Below the pieces are notes generated by a model. That model saw only the letters and a list, made by a program, of their open reading frames with translations, had not been told where the DNA came from and did not search any database. From Candidatus Kuenenia hertensis (GTDB lineage: Bacteria > Planctomycetota > Brocadiia > Brocadiales > Brocadiaceae): a stretch of 64,000 bases of DNA. The stretch is from contig SOET01000003.1 in the NCBI GenBank assembly GCA_021646465.1, forward strand, positions 1-64,000. Direction: 5' to 3'. The position numbers and the translations under genes are program-made. Below, one piece after another: positions 28,461 to 36,928 of the stretch (its first letter is position 1; every line of letters begins with the position of its first letter).

Positions 28461-29105
28461 TTATTTCAACGCAAAAGACAGGATTGCCCAGATGGCAGTA
28501 ATAGTTACTGTTACAAAGCCAATGTTTAAACCCACTAACCAGTAAATAAGTTCTTTTTTATCTTTCTCTGTTTTGGAGAGTATTGCCGATTTGTCTTCTT
28601 CCATTCTGGTAAATATTTCCATTTTGTCTTTTTCTGTTTTAGCGAGTAACTCCGATCTGACTTTCTCCGTTTTGACAAGCAACTCGGATTTGTCTTGTTC
28701 CATTCTGGTGAATATTTCCATCTTGTCTTTTTCTGTTTTGGCAAGGAACTCCGATCTGACTTCCTCTGTTTTAGCAAGCAACTCCGATCTGACTTCCTCT
28801 GTTTTAGCAAGCAACTCGGATTTGTCTTTTTCTGTTTTAACGAGTAACTCTGATTTGTCTCTCTCCGTTTTGGCGAATAACTCTGATTTGTCCCTCTCCG
28901 TTTTGGCGAGTAACTCTGATTTATCCCCTTCGGTTTTGGAAAATAGGTCTGTCATCCGCGTAAGTAATTCAGATTTATCACGTTCCGTTTTCTCATAGAG
29001 TTGGTCCAGTCTTGAAGCAATATGCACGACCTTTTCCTTCAGCACATCCTCGTAAAGGGCCTCAAGACGAGTAATCCTGTGTTCTAATTCTTCAATTCCC
29101 GGCAT
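28461..29105 (-). CDS. Membrane protein with tandem 11-residue coiled-coil repeats
   Basis: 214 aa. MPGIEELEHRITRLEALY opens a coiled coil. Thirteen hendecads of the type KTEKDKSELLA follow, with one 7-residue interruption (TRMTDLF) after the first. The protein ends in a single transmembrane helix, LIYWLVGLNIGFVTVTITAI. Units 7-13 show a second level of duplication (AKTEKDKMEIF-TRMExDKS recurs after 33 residues). The DNA is a 33-bp tandem array at about 28560-28985. Eleven-residue periodicity suggests a right-handed or nearly straight rod. I recognise no named family; it is a tail-anchored rod by inference. Confidence 0.8.
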   Translation of the reverse strand: MPGIEELEHRITRLEALYEDVLKEKVVHIASRLDQLYEKTERDKSELLTRMTDLFSKTEGDKSELLAKTERDKSELFAKTERDKSELLVKTEKDKSELLAKTEEVRSELLAKTEEVRSEFLAKTEKDKMEIFTRMEQDKSELLVKTEKVRSELLAKTEKDKMEIFTRMEEDKSAILSKTEKDKKELIYWLVGLNIGFVTVTITAIWAILSFALK

Positions 29106-29344
29106 GATTATGGTAATTTCTGTAAGGTTTTCATACGGTAAAATACTTCAACATACGCAAATTATACACCGTGAAGTACAAATTGCAATAAGTAAAAACA
29201 CAAGAATAATATCATGTATCTATTTAGTAAGGGGCAGAAGATTTTCAGCCCAACTTCATTTATCATGTAATATAAGCAGATATTTGTTTCTTAAAATCAA
29301 AAATAATTGTAAGATCGGGGTATTTATAGTATCTTTATCCCCAT

Positions 29345-30166
29345 ATGAAAAAGTGCGTTATCAATGCCGATGATTTTGGAAAATCCGATTCAGTGAATGC
29401 ATGCGTTGAAAGGGCATTCAGGGAAGGAATTTTATCCAGCGCGAGCATCATGGCGGGAGGCGAATCGTTTTCTGGTGCATGTAACATTATTAAGGAAAAC
29501 TCTGAACTCGGCATAGGCATTCATATTACTCTGCTCCATGGGAAATCGGTGTTAAAGCATAAAGACATTCCGGACCTTGTTGATGGTAAGGGGTATTTCT
29601 GTGAAAATCCCTTTTTTGCGGGGATAAATCTTTTCTTTAGAAAAGGTATTGCAAATCAGATACGATGCGAAATCAAGGCACAAATAGAAACAGCTTTAGA
29701 GGCGGGGATATCTTTGGGTCATCTGGACGGGCATTTAAATATACATCTCCACCCCTCGGTACTATGGCATGCGGTGGATTTATGCAGAGAATATGACATC
29801 CCCTATATAAGGATAACCCGTGAACCGTTATTCATGAATTTGTTCGTATCGGGGAAGAATTTGATGTATAAAATAAGCCATAAAATTATTTTTGATGTAC
29901 TTGCATACAGAGCAAAACCATTACTAAGGGAAAACGGCATAGGACATATTCCTCTGGTAATTGGTCTTCTGGAATCGGGGAATATTACCAGTAGTTACTT
30001 AATGAAAACTCTTCCGCGTGTTGATGCAGAAATTTTTGAAATATATTGTCATCCGGAGCAGAATAATTGTGATTTTAAGACGTTGATAGATGCGAATATG
30101 AAAAAATGTTTCGAGGAAAATGCTATTCGGATTATTACCTATAGAGAAATAAAGGAGCAAGAATGA
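29345..30166 (+). CDS. hpnK: HpnK-type deacetylase (YdjC-like)
   Basis: 273 aa YdjC/ChbG-fold carbohydrate deacetylase. D9-D10 in INADDFG and the LGHLDGHLNIHLHPSV segment supply the metal and catalytic ligands; the C-terminal EIYCHPEQNN completes the fold. In hopanoid producers HpnK removes the acetyl group from N-acetylglucosaminyl-bacteriohopanetetrol made by HpnI. Context with hpnI and hpnJ supports this over a chitobiose role. A plausible promoter lies in the AT-rich stretch before the ATG (TATAGT near 29327), but there is no strong ribosome-binding site. The stop overlaps the next gene (ATGA). Confidence 0.82.
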   Translation: MKKCVINADDFGKSDSVNACVERAFREGILSSASIMAGGESFSGACNIIKENSELGIGIHITLLHGKSVLKHKDIPDLVDGKGYFCENPFFAGINLFFRKGIANQIRCEIKAQIETALEAGISLGHLDGHLNIHLHPSVLWHAVDLCREYDIPYIRITREPLFMNLFVSGKNLMYKISHKIIFDVLAYRAKPLLRENGIGHIPLVIGLLESGNITSSYLMKTLPRVDAEIFEIYCHPEQNNCDFKTLIDANMKKCFEENAIRIITYREIKEQE

Positions 30167-30534
30167 TAAAAACGTTTGTTTTCCTGTTTTTCATGCTGAC
30201 AGCGCAGGCATTCGGGCATGCTTTTCTGAGCAAGGGAATGGTGGGGATCGGGGAACTTACTGCATACGGAATAAGAGAGATACTTTTTTACGCCTTAGTC
30301 GTCATGAGAAATCCATGGATCGTTTTTGGAATAGTTTTTCACGCAATAGGATTTTTTTCATGGATGTACATTCTTTCCTTTTCGAAACTAAGCATGGTGC
30401 TTCCGTTAACTTCCATTTGTTATATTATGACGGCCTTTTTGTCTAAATTTATGCTCGGAGAACAGATCAGTCCTCTCAGGTGGGCGGGAACAGCTGTAAT
30501 TGTACTCGGAGTATACCTTATTACTCAGGGTTAA
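30163..30534 (+). CDS. Small DMT/EamA-like permease
   Basis: 123 aa with four transmembrane helices, half the size of a full EamA transporter and similar to ArnE/ArnF or SMR subunits. The C-terminal YIMTAFLSKFMLGEQISPLRW and TAVIVLGVYLITQG are typical of this fold. It is co-translated with hpnK and ends 14 bases inside the convergent hpnI gene. ArnE/F-type pairs flip sugar-lipids. A role in moving a hopanoid or polyprenyl-sugar intermediate would fit, but this is inference. Confidence 0.78.
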   Translation: MIKTFVFLFFMLTAQAFGHAFLSKGMVGIGELTAYGIREILFYALVVMRNPWIVFGIVFHAIGFFSWMYILSFSKLSMVLPLTSICYIMTAFLSKFMLGEQISPLRWAGTAVIVLGVYLITQG

Positions 30535-31666
30535 TTTGAGCGATTGTCCCGTCTTTGCCAAGGACAAATTTTTTATTTTTCCAGGTGATTTTGTTGCTGA
30601 AAAAACTCACTAACCAGGTATAAAACCCTAAAAATTCCTGTATCGGAACGAGTAAATATACCCAGGAAAAGGGAATTTTGCTTAATAGGGTTCCTGTGAG
30701 AGTAATGCTCAGAAAACGCAAAATGATTGATGTGCCGAAAAGTGAAATGGCGGGAAGGGAAAAAGAAGAAAAAAAACACAACAGCAGCGACCATATAGAC
30801 CCGAAAGATATTCCAAATAAAAAATACCCAACAGGTTTTGAGACCCTGTATGTCTTGCATAATCGTAATTGACGTATAAAATAATTCTTAAAATTTGATT
30901 TTCCTACAACGGTATTTACCAGAATGGTTGAAAGCTTAACGGGTTTTCCGTTTTTACTGATTTTATTTCCAAGATGGAAATCATCCGCCAGCATATTGCC
31001 TAGCGCTTCATATCCGCCAATCGAATTCAATGATTGTTTCGTTAGAAACATCGATGCTCCAAAACCATAGTTTATTCCCTGAAACATTTTTGCCATACAG
31101 ACGCCCTGGAATATGTCGGAGAGTATTGTGATTACCTCAAGATGTCCTCCGATTCCTTCATTATGTATTCCACGATACAAATTGGTAACCATGCCGGCAT
31201 TTTTTATATGGGCAAGCGATTGCAGAAAATCCTGGGGCACTAATACATCAGCGTCAGAAATATTAATGATATCATAACGTGCATGCTCTGTTAGGGTAAT
31301 GAGTTTTCCTACTTTTTCGTTTGAATATTTCTTATGGTTATTGCACAAGATTATTTTGCAGATACCGGGATATTCATTTTCCAGTTTTGTCAAAATCTCA
31401 TAGGCAGGATCGTCTTTCGAACTGACACCGAACAGGATTTCGATGGGAATGGCTTTTAGATCAAGAAAGGATTTAATGTTGTTGTATAAATTATACACCT
31501 CGCCGGTAATGGGTTTTAAAAAACTGATTCCTTCGAAATGAGGCATATCCATTTCTTTGTTCTTTCTCTTAAATACCGAAAAGGTACACAAAAACGCAGC
31601 AATATAATAGCTAAATGATAAAAATGTGAGTATATAGAGGCAAAGTATTGACGTCTGGTTTAACAT
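30521..31666 (-). CDS. hpnI: HpnI-type glycosyltransferase (GT2/GT21)
   Basis: 381 aa. An N-terminal helix is followed by a GT-A catalytic domain with KPITGEVYNLYNNI, FGVSSKDDPAYEI, NISDADVLVPQDF (DxD-like) and LADDFHLGNKI (third Asp), and then about three C-terminal helices. This is the ceramide-glucosyltransferase-like arrangement of HpnI, which adds GlcNAc from UDP-GlcNAc to bacteriohopanetetrol. The usual QxxRW motif appears as RQLRLCKTYR, with Leu in place of Trp. It converges on the hpnK operon and diverges from hpnJ. Confidence 0.78.
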   Translation of the reverse strand: MLNQTSILCLYILTFLSFSYYIAAFLCTFSVFKRKNKEMDMPHFEGISFLKPITGEVYNLYNNIKSFLDLKAIPIEILFGVSSKDDPAYEILTKLENEYPGICKIILCNNHKKYSNEKVGKLITLTEHARYDIINISDADVLVPQDFLQSLAHIKNAGMVTNLYRGIHNEGIGGHLEVITILSDIFQGVCMAKMFQGINYGFGASMFLTKQSLNSIGGYEALGNMLADDFHLGNKISKNGKPVKLSTILVNTVVGKSNFKNYFIRQLRLCKTYRVSKPVGYFLFGISFGSIWSLLLCFFSSFSLPAISLFGTSIILRFLSITLTGTLLSKIPFSWVYLLVPIQEFLGFYTWLVSFFSNKITWKNKKFVLGKDGTIAQINPE

Positions 31667-31907
31667 GATATCGGTTAAAACAATTTTTGGACAAAATTAC
31701 CCAAATCTGGATTATTTACAATATACAGAATAAATTAATTATATTTTGGTAATTATTCCTAAACAGAAATTGATACCAAAATTAGATATATATCTAACTA
31801 ATTGTTATTATATGCCTTACATATTAGTTAGTTACATATTTATATAAAGAACTGATAATACAAAAAAAAGATTGCAAATCAAATAAAAAAATGAGTTAAT
31901 TTTAAAC
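31667..31907. promoter_or_regulatory. Divergent promoter region between hpnI and hpnJ
   Basis: 241 very AT-rich bases drive two genes outward. A perfect 16-bp palindrome TTAGATATATATCTAA lies at 31782-31797, near the middle, with repeated TTAGTTAGTTA-like and CTAACTAA stretches beside it. This could be a shared operator, but no regulator binding site is identified by name. Confidence 0.45.
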
Positions 31908-33341
31908 ATGATGAAAAAGACACTTTTATTAAATCCACCGTGTTTTGATCAATTTGACGGTGGCGCTGGTTCCCGATATCAGGCACGCAGGGAAGTGCGC
32001 TCTTTCTGGTACCCTACCTGGTTGTGTTATGCAGCAGGACTCATTCCTGAAAGCAAGGTAGTTGACGCTCCCGCTCAGGGATTGCAGGTCGAAGATGTTG
32101 TTTCCCTTGCCAAAGAATATGAACTGGTAGTGATGTACACAAACACCCCAACATTAACTATTGATAGAGACACTGCTAAAAAGGTAAAAGAGCGTAATCC
32201 GAATTTACTCATTTGTTTTGTCGGTCCGCATGTTACGATACAGCCGGAAGACGCGTTACGAGAGGATAGGATTGTAGATGTTGTTGCGAGGGGAGAATTC
32301 GATCTTACCGTTAAGGAACTTGCGGAAGGTAAAGAACTGCAAGAAATTAAGGGGATAAGCTACCGGAACGGTCCGGGCATTATTCATAATGCCGACCGTG
32401 GATTCACTGTCGACCTGGATACCCTACCCTTTGTGACGAAAATCTATGAACGCGATTTGAATTATAAAGATTACGAGATTCCCTATTTGCGGTATCCTTA
32501 CCTGTCGATTTATTCCGGAAGGGGCTGTCCCTCGCAGTGCGTTTATTGTCTATGGCCCCAGACGATGATGGGGCACAAGTATCGCGTAAGAAGCGTTGAC
32601 AATGTTATCGAGGAGTTGAAGTATTGCAAAGAGCATTTCCCTGAAGTAAAAGAAATATTTTTTGATGACGACACCTTTACCGCAAACAGGAAACGGGTGC
32701 AGGAATTCAGCCGGAAGGTGAAAAACCTTGGAATTATGTGGTCTGCCACGTCAAGGGCTAACCTGGACAGGGAAACGCTGCAACAAATGAAAGAAGGTGG
32801 CCTCAGATTGCTGGTAGTGGGATATGAGTCCGGCAATGATGAAATCCTGAAAAATGTTAAAAAAGGTATCACGATAGATCAGGCAAAACAGTTTACCGGC
32901 ATATGTAAAAGTCTGGGAATACAAATTCACGGCACCTTTATGCTGGGATTACCCGGCGAAAGCCGATCTTCAATGGAAGACACCATCCGGTTTGCCAAGG
33001 AGATGGACCCTGATACCATGCAGGTATCTATAGCGTCTCCGTATCCCGGCACGGAGTTTTATGAGTATTGCGAAAAGAACGGATACTTAAAGACCGGTAA
33101 CATGTTAAGCTCTTCGGGGCATCAGTTATGCAATATAGAGTACCCGGATCTTCCTTCCGAAGAAATTATCCTCTGGACGGAAAAATTTTACAAGCAATTT
33201 TACTTCAGACCTCGCGTTATTCTGAAAATAGTAAAAAAAATGCTTCAGGACCCTGCAGAACGCAAAAGAAGGCTGAGGGAAGGACTGCAATTCTTCAAAA
33301 CAATGCGGTCACGCAGGAAATACGCGCAGAAAAGTTGTTGA
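31908..33341 (+). CDS. hpnJ: HpnJ: B12-binding radical SAM enzyme of cyclitol-ether hopanoid synthesis
   Basis: 477 aa. An N-terminal cobalamin-binding-like domain (about 1-170) precedes a radical SAM barrel with the cluster motif C207-x3-C211-x2-C214 in GRGCPSQCVYC, then GLRLLVVGYESGNDEIL and HGTFMLGLPGE. The opening KTLLLNPPCFDQFDGGAGS and ARREVRSFWYPTWL are as expected for HpnJ, which contracts the glucosamine ring of the hopanoid head group to a cyclitol ether. It diverges from hpnI across a 241-bp AT-rich spacer. Confidence 0.87.
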   Translation: MMKKTLLLNPPCFDQFDGGAGSRYQARREVRSFWYPTWLCYAAGLIPESKVVDAPAQGLQVEDVVSLAKEYELVVMYTNTPTLTIDRDTAKKVKERNPNLLICFVGPHVTIQPEDALREDRIVDVVARGEFDLTVKELAEGKELQEIKGISYRNGPGIIHNADRGFTVDLDTLPFVTKIYERDLNYKDYEIPYLRYPYLSIYSGRGCPSQCVYCLWPQTMMGHKYRVRSVDNVIEELKYCKEHFPEVKEIFFDDDTFTANRKRVQEFSRKVKNLGIMWSATSRANLDRETLQQMKEGGLRLLVVGYESGNDEILKNVKKGITIDQAKQFTGICKSLGIQIHGTFMLGLPGESRSSMEDTIRFAKEMDPDTMQVSIASPYPGTEFYEYCEKNGYLKTGNMLSSSGHQLCNIEYPDLPSEEIILWTEKFYKQFYFRPRVILKIVKKMLQDPAERKRRLREGLQFFKTMRSRRKYAQKSC

Positions 33342-33344
33342 TAA

Positions 33345-34178
33345 TTATTTTTTAAGGAAAATCAACCGTATTTTGTTAACTATTTTCTTCCATTTTTCAT
33401 CTGTGAAGAAACGTTTTTTTTCGGTAACTTTTTGGGGATTTTCTACTGTAATTTGTAATGCAGAATCAGAGGTATCGGAAATGAATGATTTCTTTCTTCC
33501 CCTTTCCGTAGTTTTAGTTTGGGGTTCTTTTCTATTTTTGTCATCCACGTAAGCTATTATGCGAAATTGCTTTTCTTTTACCATCTCAGCGGTGCATCCA
33601 AATGCAAAATTTGAGGGTGAAAAAGAAGGGGAATTAACTGTTTTTTTCAGTTTTTTTAACCCTTCTTCAACAAAAGGGAGAATGATTGTGTCAGAGGGGT
33701 CTGACGATTCGGGAAGAATTTCCTTATTTTCGATTTGCGGGGTTTCTCTGCCAGAAATCAAGTCTTCCAGCGTATAAGATGTCGAAGGTTTATTTACCAG
33801 ATTATCTGCTTTCTGAAAATTTATATCGTTCCACGCATTAAGTATCGCCGTGTAATTGCCTATAATTTCCGGCATTTTCCTCCATAAAGCTTTCCTGTGA
33901 ACACGACCTGCACAAATACCTTCCAGGGAATAAATATCCCTGCCGAATTCGTCCTTAAACATGCCGCTTTGAAGGGTAAAAAGCACGGTAGTTTTCGGAA
34001 AATGTATACAAAAAAGTGGTTTAAGCGGGGCTTTTGTGTATGCGAAACGATATTTTTTAAACAAATCAAGAAAGCGTTCCATGAATTGTGTTTCTTGAGA
34101 AGTAAGTGAAGAGGACGTAATAATCCATCGATAGTCAGCACTTAAAGTCCTTGAATATACAAATCGTTCCACATTCAT
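33345..34178 (-). CDS. Unknown protein, partner of the adjacent GTPase
   Basis: 277 aa, no membrane segment. The N-terminal 115 residues (NVERFVYSRTLSADYRW, HFPKTTVLFTLQSGMFKDEF, DIYSLEGICAGR) form a globular domain. A linker rich in Ser, Pro and Glu follows, and then a basic tail (FFTDEKWKKIVNKIRLIFLKK). The DEFGRDIYSLEG segment loosely recalls N-terminal domains of GTPase-associated proteins (GAP1-N type), but I cannot confirm this. The start overlaps the GTPase stop by 4 bases, so the two are co-translated and probably act together. It converges on hpnJ with a 3-base gap. Confidence 0.7.
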   Translation of the reverse strand: MNVERFVYSRTLSADYRWIITSSSLTSQETQFMERFLDLFKKYRFAYTKAPLKPLFCIHFPKTTVLFTLQSGMFKDEFGRDIYSLEGICAGRVHRKALWRKMPEIIGNYTAILNAWNDINFQKADNLVNKPSTSYTLEDLISGRETPQIENKEILPESSDPSDTIILPFVEEGLKKLKKTVNSPSFSPSNFAFGCTAEMVKEKQFRIIAYVDDKNRKEPQTKTTERGRKKSFISDTSDSALQITVENPQKVTEKKRFFTDEKWKKIVNKIRLIFLKK

Positions 34179-35257
34179 ACAAAAAGCCTTACCCTTTTCC
34201 TGGTATAATCCAGAAGTGTCTCTATATGGCTTTCAAACTGAAGTAATGATTCTTCATCCTTCTTTTTCCTTTCCGATGACCTGCGCGCAATTTCCGCTGC
34301 ACTTGGCTTGCCGCGAACAAATGACCAAATCGAATTTAATGTCCCGGCATCCTGGAGCGCCTTCTCTATGGTTTTCTGGTAATCTGCTATAGATTCCTTT
34401 GTCACATTTTTCATTTGCAACAGGGAAAAGCCCAAACAAAAATAAAGAACATACTCCGTGTTAAACGGTTGGGGCAGCCCTATAATTTTGTCTTCTGCTA
34501 AAAAAGGAATATCCATCGGGCTGTTCAATTCAGCTTTTGGCATAATTTTTCTTTCCACATTTTGTTCACCAATAACAGAAATCGGCAAAATACCTCCATT
34601 CCAGTTGTTGTTCTTTCTGCAAAGTTTTACTACAGGATCAAACACTTCCATTCCCTTATCAAGAAGTAACTGATAATTTTCTTCCTTCCAGCTTGCATCG
34701 ACAGAATCTGCCTTGGTGAGAACAATTAAAACGTTCAATTCCCTGTTGGGATATACCCTGTCAAACCTGTTCATAATCATGTTTATCGTTTTTGCACCGG
34801 AAAAATGCCTGATTTCATCCATTCTGGTAAAATGTGACAGATGATATGAATCTGCAACAATCACCACCGCATTGCTTTCGATTAAGTGGAAGAACAGGGC
34901 CTCCAGCTCTTTTTCATCTCTATGTGCAGGTTTAAAAATATGGGTTAAAAGCCCACCTCTGAAGTCAATCCATTCTATATTTGTAATTTTATGGTTCGTC
35001 AGATATTCAATTGCAAATGGATATATCGTGGTTTTATTTGTTCCGAGAGGCCAGGAACCCGCATGCTCTACGGCATTTTCCAGAAAATCAACCAAAACAT
35101 CAACTTCTTCATTAAAAGACGCCAGTTCATCATCGTTTTTCCGCCGGGGAATTAAAGCATAATCATGGTCAGCATTTCCAGGGGCAAGAGTGGAGGCCAT
35201 TCCATGCATGAGAGTGGTTTTACCGGATCCGGAGTATCCTAACATGGTAATTTTCAT
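34175..35257 (-). CDS. P-loop GTPase of DO-GTPase/TRAFAC type
   Basis: 360 aa soluble protein. G1 is GYSGSGKTT (7-15, K13), a G3-like WIDFRGG follows, and G4 TKAD is at 181-184, preceded by LNVLIVL. G2 is not obvious. The large segment between G3 and G4 (FHLIESNAVVIVADSYHLSHF) fits a TRAFAC-class switch region. The C-terminal 100 residues are helical and charged (RSSERKKKDEESLLQFESH). Similar stand-alone GTPases with a dedicated partner are known from predicted bacterial conflict or signalling systems. It is the first gene of a two-gene operon. No effector nuclease or pore is visible. Confidence 0.8.
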   Translation of the reverse strand: MKITMLGYSGSGKTTLMHGMASTLAPGNADHDYALIPRRKNDDELASFNEEVDVLVDFLENAVEHAGSWPLGTNKTTIYPFAIEYLTNHKITNIEWIDFRGGLLTHIFKPAHRDEKELEALFFHLIESNAVVIVADSYHLSHFTRMDEIRHFSGAKTINMIMNRFDRVYPNRELNVLIVLTKADSVDASWKEENYQLLLDKGMEVFDPVVKLCRKNNNWNGGILPISVIGEQNVERKIMPKAELNSPMDIPFLAEDKIIGLPQPFNTEYVLYFCLGFSLLQMKNVTKESIADYQKTIEKALQDAGTLNSIWSFVRGKPSAAEIARRSSERKKKDEESLLQFESHIETLLDYTRKRVRLFV

Positions 35258-35528
35258 TGTATCTTTTCCTAAAACAAAACAAATCAGAAATATAAATCAA
35301 ATAGACGTAATTCTTGGGGTAGTTCGTGAGGCACTACACCTGATTTTCATACTTTTTCGTATAGCTTTCCTCTTGATGTAATGTTAATTTCCGTAACCCC
35401 CCTCTTTCATTTATTCACTGCTTGTCAAAACCATATGTTATAATGTTATTCAATATATTTTAGCATTTCAATTAATTTTCAGGCACAAACCAAAGAGGGC
35501 TGGCTTGTTCTCAAAAATCAATTCTGAT
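35258..35528. other. Intergenic region, nothing recognised
   Basis: 271 AT-rich bases upstream of the GTPase operon, presumably holding its promoter. No repeat or RNA was recognised. Confidence 0.4.
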
Positions 35529-36131
35529 TTAACTTTCCTTCCAATCAATTAATTTAACCGTTGGTTGAATGGATTTTCTTTGAATAAGTGTTTGTAAAAG
35601 ATCTTCAGGATCGTCTGATCTCAGAATTAATTGGCCATGTTCAGGTTTTGCAAAACGTTCCCGGATAACATGGTCTACAAATTCCAGTAACAGGTCAAAA
35701 TATCCTTCTACATTGAGTATGCCGATTGGTTTTGCGTGCAATCCCAACTGTGACCAGGTAACGATCTCAAAGAATTCGTCCAGCGTTCCGTACCCCCCGG
35801 GCATCGCGATAAAAGCATCGGATAATTGCGCCATCAGCGCTTTACGCTCGTGCATGCTTGCAACTTCGTAAAGTTCCGTTATTTCGCGGAGAGCTATTTC
35901 TCTGGCAAAGAGCGATTTCGGTATGACCCCGGTTACCTCTCCCTTTTCCTGCATAACGGTTTTTGCAATAACGCCCATAAGGCCAACTCCACCGCCGCCA
36001 TAAACAAGCCCGATGCCGCGGGCAGCCAATGCCTTCCCTAACTCTTTTGCTGCGTCCTTGTATGTGGAACGGTCGCCAAAGTTTGATCCGCAAAATACGC
36101 AAATACGTTTAATTGGATTATTATTTTCCAT
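35529..36131 (-). CDS. LOG family protein (TIGR00730)
   Basis: 200 aa from the ATG at 36131; an upstream in-frame TTG at 36155 would add eight residues. Rossmann-like lysine decarboxylase-fold family with KRICVFCGSNFGDRS, LVYGGGGVGLMGVIA, MHERKALMAQLSDAF and the signature PGGYGTLDEFFE. LOG proteins hydrolyse nucleoside 5'-monophosphates to base and ribose 5-phosphate (cytokinin-activating in plants; nucleotide turnover in bacteria). Confidence 0.92.
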   Translation of the reverse strand: MENNNPIKRICVFCGSNFGDRSTYKDAAKELGKALAARGIGLVYGGGGVGLMGVIAKTVMQEKGEVTGVIPKSLFAREIALREITELYEVASMHERKALMAQLSDAFIAMPGGYGTLDEFFEIVTWSQLGLHAKPIGILNVEGYFDLLLEFVDHVIRERFAKPEHGQLILRSDDPEDLLQTLIQRKSIQPTVKLIDWKES

Positions 36132-36205
36132 TCCAGTTTCACCAAGACTTGCCAAATTACAAGTATCAAATAATTCGCATATTTAAAATATATTGCGGAA
36201 GGTGT

Positions 36206-36928
36206 TTAAAGTCTTAAGTTTTCTTTTAAAATTTCTCTTTTCAGGTGGGTAATAGAACCTGTCGGATTCAGGTCTTTCGGGCAGACTTCCTGGCAATTAA
36301 ATACTGAATGGCAGCGCCAAACTCCCTTCTCACTATTTACAAGGGCCAACCGCTCCTCCTTTGCTCCATCGCGGCTATCGGAGACAAATCTGTCGATGTT
36401 GAGTAAAGACATTGGGCCAAGATAGTCTTCATGCGTTGCCGTCACAGGGCACGAGGAATGGCAGCATGCGCACAATATACAGTCTATTAATACGTCCAGT
36501 TTCGCTCTTTCATCCGTGCTCTGTATTCGTTCTCTCTCCGAGGGTGAAGGTTTTCCCGGCATGAGGTACGGTTTGATTTGCTCATATTTATCCCAAAACG
36601 GTTTCATATCGACAAAAAGGTCTTTCTGTATTGCCATATGGGCGAGAGGACGAACGGTAACAGTCTTTGTATTCAATTTGGAAATGAGGGTATTACAGGC
36701 GAGCCGGTATTTTCCGTTAATGTGCATGGCACAGGAGCCGCAAACGGCTGCCCTGCATGATGAACGAAATGCGAGAGAATGATCCATGCGTTGCTGAATG
36801 TAAACAAGGCCTTCCAGCACTGTGAGTTCTTTTCTCGTGAACGGTATTTCATAGTTCTGAAAATACGCTTGCTTATCGCTGACCGGATTAAACCGAAAGA
36901 TATTAAAAAAAACGGTATCGTTTGTCAT
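36206..36928 (-). CDS. sdhB: Succinate dehydrogenase/fumarate reductase iron-sulfur subunit
   Basis: 240 aa. The N-terminal ferredoxin domain has the [2Fe-2S] ligands in SSCRAAVCGSCAMHINGK and LACNT. The C-terminal domain has CILCACCHSSCP for [4Fe-4S] and the CHSVFNCQEVCPKDLNP cysteines for the [3Fe-4S]/[4Fe-4S] pair. All canonical Cys are present. No flavoprotein or membrane-anchor subunit is nearby, although these normally form one operon. The gene overlaps ftsY by an ATGA and is presumably co-transcribed with it. Confidence 0.92.
   Translation of the reverse strand: MTNDTVFFNIFRFNPVSDKQAYFQNYEIPFTRKELTVLEGLVYIQQRMDHSLAFRSSCRAAVCGSCAMHINGKYRLACNTLISKLNTKTVTVRPLAHMAIQKDLFVDMKPFWDKYEQIKPYLMPGKPSPSERERIQSTDERAKLDVLIDCILCACCHSSCPVTATHEDYLGPMSLLNIDRFVSDSRDGAKEERLALVNSEKGVWRCHSVFNCQEVCPKDLNPTGSITHLKREILKENLRL

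Noticed and set aside
28560-28985. Possible CRISPR array (33-bp regular repeats)
   Set aside because: The units are contiguous without spacers, in frame, and encode the coiled-coil protein. No cas genes are present.
28573-28998. 141-codon repetitive open frame antisense to the hendecad protein
   Set aside because: It is the complement of the 33-bp tandem repeat; the minus-strand reading has a sensible membrane helix and start.
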